A stretch of 64,000 nt of DNA from Desulfurivibrio dismutans (GTDB lineage Bacteria; Desulfobacterota; Desulfobulbia; Desulfobulbales; Desulfurivibrionaceae). Made by a program: the position numbers and the translations under genes. The stretch is taken from the NCBI RefSeq assembly GCF_029210385.1, contig NZ_JARGDQ010000001.1:398982-462981 (forward strand), written 5' to 3'. Positions 57,743 through 64,000 of the stretch are shown here, piece after piece (the stretch's first letter is position 1; each line of letters opens with the position of its first letter). The notes under the pieces were generated by a model. That model was not told where the DNA came from and ran no database searches. It was given only the letters and a program-made list of their open reading frames with translations.

Positions 57743-58578
57743 TGCGAGTTTTTAGTGGCGAGGAAGTTACGGCGGCGGTGCGGCGTCTGGCCATTTCGGC
57801 GGCCTGTGATCTGGAGCCGGATATTTTGGAAGCCTTGCTGCAGGCCCGGGACCGGGAGTCGTCGGAGTTGTCCCGCAATGTGCTTGAGCTGTTGCTGGAA
57901 AACGCCGACATTGCCAGTCGGGAGCGGCTGCCGGTTTGCCAGGATACGGGAATCGCGGTGGTTTTTGTCGAGTTGGGGCGCGAGGCCAGAGTGGATGGCG
58001 ATCTGTCGGTCGCCATTGAAGAAGGGGTGCGTCGCGGCTATCGGGACGGTTATCTGCGCAGCTCGGTATGCGATCCGCTAACCCGGATTAATACCAACGA
58101 CAACACCCCGGCGGTAATCCACCTTGAGCCGGTGGCCGGCGACGGCCTGACCCTGCGGCTGCTGCCCAAAGGATGCGGCAGTGAAAATATGAGTGCGCTG
58201 ACCATGCTGCCGCCGTCGGCCGGCAAGTCGGGTATTATCAGTTATGTGGTGGAGCAGGTAGTGGCTGCTGGTTCCAACCCCTGTCCGCCGGTGGTTGTCG
58301 GCGTGGGAGTCGGGGGAAGTTTTGAGAAGAGCGCTTACCTGGCCAAAAAATCCCTTTGCCGGCCCTTGGGGCAACCCCATGCCCGACCGGATGCCGCCGA
58401 GCTGGAGGCCGAAATATTGGCCGGGATTAATGAGAAAGGAGCGGGGGTGCACGGCCTGGGGGGCAACAATACGGCCCTGGCGGTACACCTTGAGCTGTTT
58501 CCCTCCCATATCGCCAGTTTGCCGGTGGCGGTGAATATTCAGTGTCATGCCCACCGCCACAAAGAAATTTCTCTCTGA
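57739..58578 (+). CDS. Class I fumarate hydratase, alpha subunit
   Basis: The product has 279 residues. It corresponds to the N-terminal catalytic half of [4Fe-4S] fumarases, which interconvert fumarate and malate. Cluster ligands are in 'PVCQDTGIAVVFVELG', 'LPKGCGSENMSALTMLPPSAG' and 'SNPCPPVVVGVGVGG'. 'NIQCHAHRHKEI' ends the subunit. It overlaps the PilZ gene by four bases. The beta subunit gene follows after a 126-base gap. Confidence 0.93.
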   Translation: MMRVFSGEEVTAAVRRLAISAACDLEPDILEALLQARDRESSELSRNVLELLLENADIASRERLPVCQDTGIAVVFVELGREARVDGDLSVAIEEGVRRGYRDGYLRSSVCDPLTRINTNDNTPAVIHLEPVAGDGLTLRLLPKGCGSENMSALTMLPPSAGKSGIISYVVEQVVAAGSNPCPPVVVGVGVGGSFEKSAYLAKKSLCRPLGQPHARPDAAELEAEILAGINEKGAGVHGLGGNNTALAVHLELFPSHIASLPVAVNIQCHAHRHKEISL

Positions 58579-58704
58579 GTAAACTGCTTATTATGGCCGT
58601 AGTTTATCCTTTTGTGGCCCGGGTGAGTGGGGTTGCCTCTCTGGGGTGGTGAGCGCTTACCTGGCCAAACTGTGCTAATTTTGTTTATGCTGTGGGGTGT
58701 TGTG

Positions 58705-59289
58705 ATGCCTAAGATGTCGCCAGGTTCCCGGTTTTTGCAGCAGTTGCGCCAGGTGGAGGTGCCGTTCAACCCCGAGGTGGTGGCCGGGCTTAAGGCCGGG
58801 GAACTGGTGAGCTTGAATGGGGTGATTTACACCGGCCGGGATCAGACCCATCGCCGCCTTTGCGCCCTGCTGGACGAGGGCAAGGAGCTACCGGTCGATT
58901 TGCGGGGACAGTTACTTTATTACGTGGGGCCGACTCCACCACCGCCGGGACGAGTCATCGGGGCGGCGGGGCCGACAACCAGCTACCGGATGGATCCCTA
59001 CACCCCTCGGTTGCTGGAACTGGGGCTGACGGCAAGCATGGGGAAAGGGCCCCGCTCGGCAGAGGTGCGGCAGGCCATGTTGGCCCACCGGGCCGTTTAT
59101 CTGGCCACCATCGGCGGGGCCGGCGCTCTGCTCGCAAATTGTATCTGCAAAAGCGAACTGGTGGCCTTTGCCGATGCCGGGGCCGAAGCCATGTTCCGTT
59201 TCGAGGTGGAGGGTTTCCCGGCGGTGGTAATCAATGACCTGGCCGGTAACGATTTTTACCGGCTTACGGCCTGCTCCGCTGCTGGTTGA
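58705..59289 (+). CDS. Class I fumarate hydratase, beta subunit
   Basis: The product has 194 residues. It matches the C-terminal swivelling half of class I fumarases: 'LKAGELVSLNGVIYTGRDQTHRRL', 'GPTPPPPGRVIGAAGPTTSYRMD', 'GLTASMGKG' and 'ALLANCICKSELVAF'. ATG 58705 is used because homology starts about here; a frame from 58627 adds an unrelated hydrophobic stretch. Its last 26 bases overlap the convergent ctp gene. Confidence 0.92.
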   Translation: MPKMSPGSRFLQQLRQVEVPFNPEVVAGLKAGELVSLNGVIYTGRDQTHRRLCALLDEGKELPVDLRGQLLYYVGPTPPPPGRVIGAAGPTTSYRMDPYTPRLLELGLTASMGKGPRSAEVRQAMLAHRAVYLATIGGAGALLANCICKSELVAFADAGAEAMFRFEVEGFPAVVINDLAGNDFYRLTACSAAG

Positions 59290-60616
59290 ACACCTGCAGC
59301 CCTTTCAGCAGCGTCAGGGCCGTTTGCAGTTGCCGGTCACGGGCCAGCTTCTCACGCAATTCCCCGTTGTCCTCTTCCTCTTCGGTCATCGGTTCGACCG
59401 GTTCCCGTTGTTCGCTGTCCAGGTGATGAAGCAGGTCCCGTTCCCGGAAAATTGCATGGGGTGGCTGGCGGTCGTTATCTTCGATGGCGTTGCTTGGCGG
59501 TTCGTTGTGCACCTCGATGTCGGGGACAATACCCTTGGCCTGGATGGAAATTCCGCTGGGTGTGTAGTAACGGGCGGTGGTCAGGCGCAGCCCGGCTCCG
59601 CCGTTAAGCGGGATAATGGTCTGCACCGAGCCCTTGCCGAAGGTGGAGGTACCGAGAATAACGGCCCGCTTATGATCCTGCAGGGCCCCGGCCACGATTT
59701 CCGAGGCGCTGGCGCTACCCTCGTTGACCAGCACCACCATGGGAAAACGGTAGCTCTCGCTGCCGCTGGTTTTCCGGGCTTCAAAAACCATGTTCTGTTC
59801 CCGGATCCGGCCTTTGGTGGATACAATCACCCCTTCATCCAGGAAGACGTCGGTGAGTTGCACAGCCTGGTCCAGCAGCCCGCCGGGATTGTTGCGCAGG
59901 TCCAGAATCAGCCCTTTGAGTTCTTCCTGTTGCTGAAACTCGTTCAGCGCATCCCTAAAATCATTGGTGGTTTTAGCCTGGAAGTTGCTTACCCGGATAT
60001 GGGCATAGCCCGGTTCCAGCAGTTCGGTCCGGACGCTGTGGATGGGGATAACACCGCGGACAATGGTAATATCCCGGAATTCCGACCATCCTTCTCGGTG
60101 AATGGTGACGGTGACCTCGGTGCCTTCTGGGCCGCGCAACTTCTTCACAGCTTCCATCAGGGAAATACCTTTGGTGGACTCACCGTCGATGCCGACAATC
60201 CGGTCGGCGGCCCGCAAGCCTTTTTTGTGGGCGGGTGTGCCTTCGATGGGCGAGACCACGGTCAGCATGCCGTCGCGCATACTGATTTCAATGCCGATGC
60301 CGGAAAAGGAACCTTTGGTTTCCATTTGAAGTTCCTTGAAGTCGTCTGCCCGCAAAAATGATGAATGGGGGTCCAGGGAGTTTAGCATGCCCCGGATGGC
60401 GCCTTCAATGGCCTCCTCGGGATCCACTTCCTCCACGTAACTCTGTTGAATGATATGCAGTACATTGGTGAAAGTTTCCAGGTGCTGGTACGTGTCCTGG
60501 GATTTCGCCGCCTGGCCGTCCGGCAGGTGGGAAAAGGCCAGAAAAACGAAAAAAGCGGCGCCCAGGGCGGGCAGCGTCAGGCGGGTCAACATTTTACGGG
60601 TAATTTTCATCGTCAA
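59264..60616 (-). CDS. ctpA: Carboxy-terminal processing protease, S41 family
   Basis: The product has 450 residues with an N-terminal signal/anchor ('LPALGAAFFVFLAFSHLP'). A PDZ domain at about 90-170 ('GSFSGIGIEISMRDGMLTVVSPIEGTPAHKKGL') is followed by the S41 catalytic domain with Ser in 'LVNEGSASASEIVAGALQD' and Lys in 'TFGKGSVQTI'. 'GLILDLRNNPGGLL' is conserved. Such proteases act in the periplasm on cell-envelope or secreted proteins and often follow envC/ftsEX, as here. Confidence 0.95.
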   Translation of the reverse strand: MTMKITRKMLTRLTLPALGAAFFVFLAFSHLPDGQAAKSQDTYQHLETFTNVLHIIQQSYVEEVDPEEAIEGAIRGMLNSLDPHSSFLRADDFKELQMETKGSFSGIGIEISMRDGMLTVVSPIEGTPAHKKGLRAADRIVGIDGESTKGISLMEAVKKLRGPEGTEVTVTIHREGWSEFRDITIVRGVIPIHSVRTELLEPGYAHIRVSNFQAKTTNDFRDALNEFQQQEELKGLILDLRNNPGGLLDQAVQLTDVFLDEGVIVSTKGRIREQNMVFEARKTSGSESYRFPMVVLVNEGSASASEIVAGALQDHKRAVILGTSTFGKGSVQTIIPLNGGAGLRLTTARYYTPSGISIQAKGIVPDIEVHNEPPSNAIEDNDRQPPHAIFRERDLLHHLDSEQREPVEPMTEEEEDNGELREKLARDRQLQTALTLLKGLQVFNQQRSRP

Positions 60617-60786
60617 ATCTCAGCAAGGTAAAATAAATAATCCGGCAAGCCGTCCCAAACGACTTGCTTCATCTCTGCGATGGTATCATTTTCCGGCCAG
60701 ATAGACAAGATTTATTGTCCATTGCTGGTGGTTCGGTTTGGTCATTTGTGGTAGTCGGGCGGTGCCGTGTCGGGATTTAAAGTTGT

Positions 60787-61998
60787 TCAGCGGTTGTCCT
60801 GCAGCCACGCCAGGGGATCCAGGGTCTGCACTCCCTGGCGGATTTCAAGATAAAGCCGCCCTTCTTCGGTTGTCGCCCCGCTTGCCGCGGCGGTGGCGCC
60901 CAGGATCTGCCCCGCTCGAACCATTGCTCCCGGTCGGGTATTGATTTCGGCCAGGCCGGCCAGCAGGCTGAAATACCGTTGTCCGTGGTCGACGATGACC
61001 ATTTTGCCGTAGCCGGGCATTTCCCCGACGTGGGCGACGTTGCCGGCCGCCAGGGCTTTTACCGGCGCCCCTTTGGCGGTCTTGAGAGTAATGCCGCGGC
61101 TTTCACCGGCACCACCCAGCGGTCCTCTGATGCTTTGCCCGAATTTGGTTATCACGACCCCGTCCGCTGGCCAGATAAGGATACCTTGCAGGCTGACAAA
61201 GTCCTTCGCCCCGGGGTGGGTGGGAAGGCTTGTGGAGGCGGTGGCGGAATCGTCGCTCCCCGGCACCCGTTTTGACTGTTCGGCCAGAGTGGCGGTGAGG
61301 GCGATGGCCAACAGATCGACGGCCTGGCGGATTTCTTCCTGGGCCTGCTGGTGGAGCCGCTTCTGGTTTTGCACCCGGTGCAGGAGTTCTTGTCGTTCCT
61401 GGCGGGTGACCTGCAGTTGCTCCTCCCGGCGATTGATCGTGGCCTTGTCGGCCATTAACTCCTCTTCCAGCCTGGCCAGATGCCCCCGGGCCTCCTGCAG
61501 GGCGGTGATCTGGTCGCGGTAGCCGGTGATGAGAGCCTGATCGTGCTCCCGCAAAAAATGAAAATAATCCTGTAGTTCCAGCAGGTCAGGCAGGCTTTCG
61601 GCGCTGAAAAGGATGTTGAGGATCGCTACTTCGCCGGTTTGGTAAGCCGCCGTAAGACGGTGCTGCACCTTGATCCGGGCCTGGTCGCGGTCGGCCTGGA
61701 GCTGTTCCAGTTGTTCCTGCTTTTGCGCCCTGGTCAGCCGATGTTCGGCCAGTTGTTGATTGAGGGCGACCAATTCTGCCTGTTGCCTTTCGATCAGCCT
61801 GTCCAGTTTGGCCAGTTCAGTCAGCAGTTTCTCGGCCTTGGTCTGGGCATCGGACAGGCTGGTTTCCTGCTCCGCCAGGTTGTGGCGCAACAGCTCAAGC
61901 TTCCGCTGTTCCTCGGCAGCCGTCTCTTCGGACGTGGCCATGGCGGTCCCCGGCCAGCCCAAAAGCAGCAGCAGAATGACAAAACGAAGCAGGAACAT
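60787..61998 (-). CDS. envC: EnvC-like murein hydrolase activator (degenerate LytM)
   Basis: The product has 403 residues. A signal peptide ('LRFVILLLLLGWPGTAMA') precedes a long coiled coil at about 28-245. A C-terminal M23/LytM domain follows, but the zinc ligands are not intact: 'SRGITLKTAKG' replaces H-x-G-x-D, and the last ligand region reads 'LYLEIRQG'. This matches EnvC, which does not cut peptidoglycan but activates amidases during division. It lies four bases behind ftsX, and FtsEX is the known recruiter of EnvC. The functional assignment rests on this context and the degenerate site. Confidence 0.9.
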   Translation of the reverse strand: MFLLRFVILLLLLGWPGTAMATSEETAAEEQRKLELLRHNLAEQETSLSDAQTKAEKLLTELAKLDRLIERQQAELVALNQQLAEHRLTRAQKQEQLEQLQADRDQARIKVQHRLTAAYQTGEVAILNILFSAESLPDLLELQDYFHFLREHDQALITGYRDQITALQEARGHLARLEEELMADKATINRREEQLQVTRQERQELLHRVQNQKRLHQQAQEEIRQAVDLLAIALTATLAEQSKRVPGSDDSATASTSLPTHPGAKDFVSLQGILIWPADGVVITKFGQSIRGPLGGAGESRGITLKTAKGAPVKALAAGNVAHVGEMPGYGKMVIVDHGQRYFSLLAGLAEINTRPGAMVRAGQILGATAAASGATTEEGRLYLEIRQGVQTLDPLAWLQDNR

Positions 61999-62003
61999 AA
62001 TAA

Positions 62004-62912
62004 TTAAACCTGCAGGGATTTATTAATGGCTGCCAGGCTGCTGAACAGACAGAGCAGCGCACTGGCGCCGATGATCAGCCCCAGCAGCCAGGTCGGCAGA
62101 AAGACCGGGGTGAAAAGACCGAGGATGCCGGCTCCGGCGAGTTGATTGGTGGTCCATTGAAAGATCAGATACAGAGAGCCCAGGCCCAACATGGAACCCA
62201 ACCCGCCTTGCAGCAGCCCCTCAGCCAGAAATGGAGTGCCGACGAAGGCCCGGTCGGCGCCCAACAGGCGAAGGATTTCCAGTTCCTCCCGGCGGGCGGC
62301 CAAGGTGAGCTGGATGGTGCGGGAAACGGTGAAAATCATGTTAAGGGTCAGCAGGGCGGCGCTGACCAGCACCACTATCCGCAGCAGGCGGTTGAAGCTG
62401 TTAAAATGTTGCAGCCACTCCTGGCCGTACTGTACTCGGCTGACATGGGGCAGAGTGGAAAGGAAGTCGGCCAGCTGACTCAGTTGGTTCAGGCCCAGTA
62501 GGCCGGGGCGGGGGACAACTTCAATGGATGGAGGCAGGAAGTCCGGCGCCAGATCGCGCAGAATATCCTGTTCGTCTCCCAGACGGCGGGCAAAACGGGC
62601 CATAGCCTGCTCGCGGGAGATAAACCGGACTTCGGCTATATCACCGAACTGGTGGATCTGTTCTCGGATCCGGGGCTGCATGGCGGGGTTGATATCTTCA
62701 TCAAGATAAATGGTAAGCCGCAATTCGTCGCCCAATTTGGCACCGGCGGCCAGCATGTTGAGGTGGATCAATAAAAAAAAGGCAAAAATAAGCACCGACA
62801 GCGCCACGGTCAGCAGGCTCATGGACTGGGTGGGCCATGACCTGGCCAGGTTGCGGCCGGTTTGCTGCAGAATGGCAACGAGAAAAGTAGTTAAGCGGGG
62901 TTTGCCTTTCAT
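62004..62912 (-). CDS. ftsX: Cell division protein FtsX
   Basis: The 302-residue product has a cytoplasmic N-terminus, TM1 at about 32-52, and a periplasmic loop of about 120 residues ('LTIYLDEDINPAMQPRIREQ', 'VRFISREQAMARFARRLGD'). Three more helices lie at about 180-205, 230-255 and 275-298. This is the FtsX permease fold. It overlaps ftsE by four bases (ATGA). It transmits ATP hydrolysis by FtsE to EnvC in the periplasm. Confidence 0.95.
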   Translation of the reverse strand: MKGKPRLTTFLVAILQQTGRNLARSWPTQSMSLLTVALSVLIFAFFLLIHLNMLAAGAKLGDELRLTIYLDEDINPAMQPRIREQIHQFGDIAEVRFISREQAMARFARRLGDEQDILRDLAPDFLPPSIEVVPRPGLLGLNQLSQLADFLSTLPHVSRVQYGQEWLQHFNSFNRLLRIVVLVSAALLTLNMIFTVSRTIQLTLAARREELEILRLLGADRAFVGTPFLAEGLLQGGLGSMLGLGSLYLIFQWTTNQLAGAGILGLFTPVFLPTWLLGLIIGASALLCLFSSLAAINKSLQV

Positions 62913-63607
62913 CGCTGTTCCCCGTCCGTTTGCAGTATACCCTGTTGCAGATGCAGTACCCGGTGGCCATGGTCACGGTACAGCTTGCTGTCGTGGGTGG
63001 CGGTGATCACCGTGGTGCCGGCGGCGGCCAGTTCCCGGAAAAGGTTGAGGATCAGCAGGCCGGTCTGTTCGTCGAGGTTGCCGGTGGGTTCATCAGCCAG
63101 TAGCAGGGAGGGTGCATTGGCGGCCGCTCGGGCGATGGCCACCCGCTGCTGTTCGCCCCGGGAAAGGGTCTCCACCGGCCGTCGTTCCTTGCCGGTCAAC
63201 TCCATTTTTTCCAGCAGTTCGCTGATCCGGCGGCTGGTTTCCCGCCAGGGCCGGTAATCCACCTCCATGGCCATGGCAATATTACGGCTCACGCTGAGGC
63301 GCGGCAGCAACCGGAAGTCCTGGTAGACCACGCCGATGTCCCGGCGCAGCCGCTGCTGCTGGGCCTGGTTGAGCCGAGCCCCTTCCCGGCCATTGACCAG
63401 CACCATGCCGGTGTCGGGCTTTTCTTGGCGGCCGATCAATCTGATCAGGGTACTCTTGCCCGCCCCGCTGCTGCCGGTAATAAAGACTAGTTCCCCCTGT
63501 CTGACGCTCAGGGAGACATCCCGGAGGGCCACCACGTCTGGGGGGTAGACCTTGCCGACCTTAAAGCATTCAACCATGGGCGGGGTTGTCTGTGTTTGCT
63601 TGACCAT
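62909..63607 (-). CDS. ftsE: Cell division ATP-binding protein FtsE
   Basis: The product has 232 residues from ATG 63607; ATG 63577 is an alternative. Walker A is 'ITGSSGAGKSTLIRLI', Q-loop 'GVVYQDFRLLPRLSV', signature 'ETLSRGEQQRVAIARA' and Walker B 'LLLADEPTGNLD'. It is the cytosolic ATPase of the FtsEX complex. It heads the minus-strand group ftsE-ftsX-envC-ctp. Confidence 0.95.
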   Translation of the reverse strand: MVKQTQTTPPMVECFKVGKVYPPDVVALRDVSLSVRQGELVFITGSSGAGKSTLIRLIGRQEKPDTGMVLVNGREGARLNQAQQQRLRRDIGVVYQDFRLLPRLSVSRNIAMAMEVDYRPWRETSRRISELLEKMELTGKERRPVETLSRGEQQRVAIARAAANAPSLLLADEPTGNLDEQTGLLILNLFRELAAAGTTVITATHDSKLYRDHGHRVLHLQQGILQTDGEQR

Positions 63608-63636
63608 GGCGCAAATATACCTAAGATGAAAAAAAA

Positions 63637-63666
63637 TTGACACCCTTTTCGTCGATATTGTATAGA
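63637..63666 (+). promoter_or_regulatory. Strong candidate promoter for the sigma-54 activator gene
   Basis: A consensus TTGACA (63637-63642) and TATAGA (63661-63666) are spaced 18 bases, 67 bases before the ATG at 63733. It lies in the divergent gap with ftsE. Confidence 0.6.
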
Positions 63667-63732
63667 CATACAAACAAAACCTTGGAAGATCATGGAAAAC
63701 CCATGGAGTAAGGAGTGGAGGGGCGGTAATTT

Positions 63733-64000
63733 ATGGCGTTAAAACAAGCGGACGGAGATCAAGGCCGGGAGTGGGTCGAACCGGTAGGTTGCGCGGCCAT
63801 TGTCGGCACCAGTGAACGGATCCGGCAGGTTTTTGAGTTGATCCGCAAGGTTGCCGACGCCGACACCACCGTCCTGATCCGGGGTGAGTCGGGCACCGGC
63901 AAAGAGCTGGTGGCGCAGGCCTTGCACCAGGAAGGTTGTCGGGCCCAAGGCCCCTTTATCGCCGTCAACTGCGGGGCTATTCCCGCCGAATTGTTGGAGA
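63733..64000 (+). CDS. Sigma-54-interacting AAA+ transcription activator, N-terminal part
   Basis: Only the first 89 codons are in the window. After about 25 residues, without room for a receiver domain, the sigma-54 activator domain begins: 'AAIVGTSERIRQVFELIRKVADADTTVLI', Walker A 'RGESGTGKELVAQALH', then 'FIAVNCGAIPAELLE'. A GGAGTGGAGGGG purine stretch provides the ribosome site. The lack of an N-terminal receiver suggests a PspF-like or short enhancer-binding protein, but the rest is outside the window. Confidence 0.9.
   Translation, partial: MALKQADGDQGREWVEPVGCAAIVGTSERIRQVFELIRKVADADTTVLIRGESGTGKELVAQALHQEGCRAQGPFIAVNCGAIPAELLE

Noticed and set aside
62030..62060. CTGCTGAACAG inside ftsX resembles a family A arm
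   Set aside because: It lies in conserved ftsX coding sequence with no palindrome partner.

Overview
The window is a GC-rich, gene-dense stretch of a Gram-negative bacterial chromosome. Gene content points to a sulfate- or sulfur-metabolising member of the Desulfobulbales/Desulfobacterota (formerly Deltaproteobacteria), similar to Desulfurivibrio. The pointers are a C-x4-C rubredoxin, a small siroheme protein like the low-spin sulfite reductase of Desulfovibrio, a monomeric NADP isocitrate dehydrogenase, an AmmeMemoRadiSam radical-SAM enzyme and several Cache-domain sensors. The assignment is by family recognition only; no search was run.

Layout. 1-4.0 kb: a truncated Cache sensor, a PerR/Fur regulator, catalase-peroxidase, a broken rubredoxin and an intact C-x4-C rubredoxin, which together look like an oxidative-stress group. 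4.1-8.2 kb: isocitrate dehydrogenase and, divergently, 6-phosphogluconate dehydrogenase, both NADPH-producing. 8.2-15 kb: a small unknown gene, a NorQ/CbbQ-type AAA+ ATPase, its NorD/CbbO-type VWA partner, and a large hybrid histidine kinase. 15.2-28.6 kb: a large accessory locus. Three coupled genes encode exported proteins: alpha/alpha-repeat plus carboxypeptidase-regulatory-like, IgGFc-binding-like plus CARDB-like, and transglutaminase-like with a hydrophobic C-terminal tip. They are followed by a coupled two-TM partner and then by broken or orphan copies of the third gene's C-terminal half, two of them with their own small membrane protein. This is the layout of a polymorphic toxin/immunity locus with exchangeable tips and is the main finding. 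28.6-37.7 kb: AmrS-type radical SAM, endonuclease IV, SbcC and SbcD (split by a repeat island), a Nudix-like protein, and a hydrogenase maturation protease. 37.8-48.6 kb: DEAD-box helicase, arginine decarboxylase, an unknown gene, the small siroheme protein, a Na/Pi cotransporter, CmoB/CmoA (tRNA wobble uridine), a YhbY-like CRM protein, and a TraB-family membrane protein. 48.8-64 kb: histidine kinase-rsmI, rlmE, yebC-ruvC-ruvA-ruvB-panB, motA-motB-pilZ-fumarase, then on the minus strand ftsE-ftsX-envC-ctp, and finally the start of a sigma-54 activator.

Two families of structured intergenic repeats are scattered over the right half. Family A is a palindrome with GTAAAC...GTTTAC ends. In at least three copies its terminal TAA is the stop codon of the adjacent gene. 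Family B is a chain of hairpins with CATGGATG-type loops, also abutting stop codons. No rRNA, tRNA, CRISPR array or intact insertion sequence was seen.
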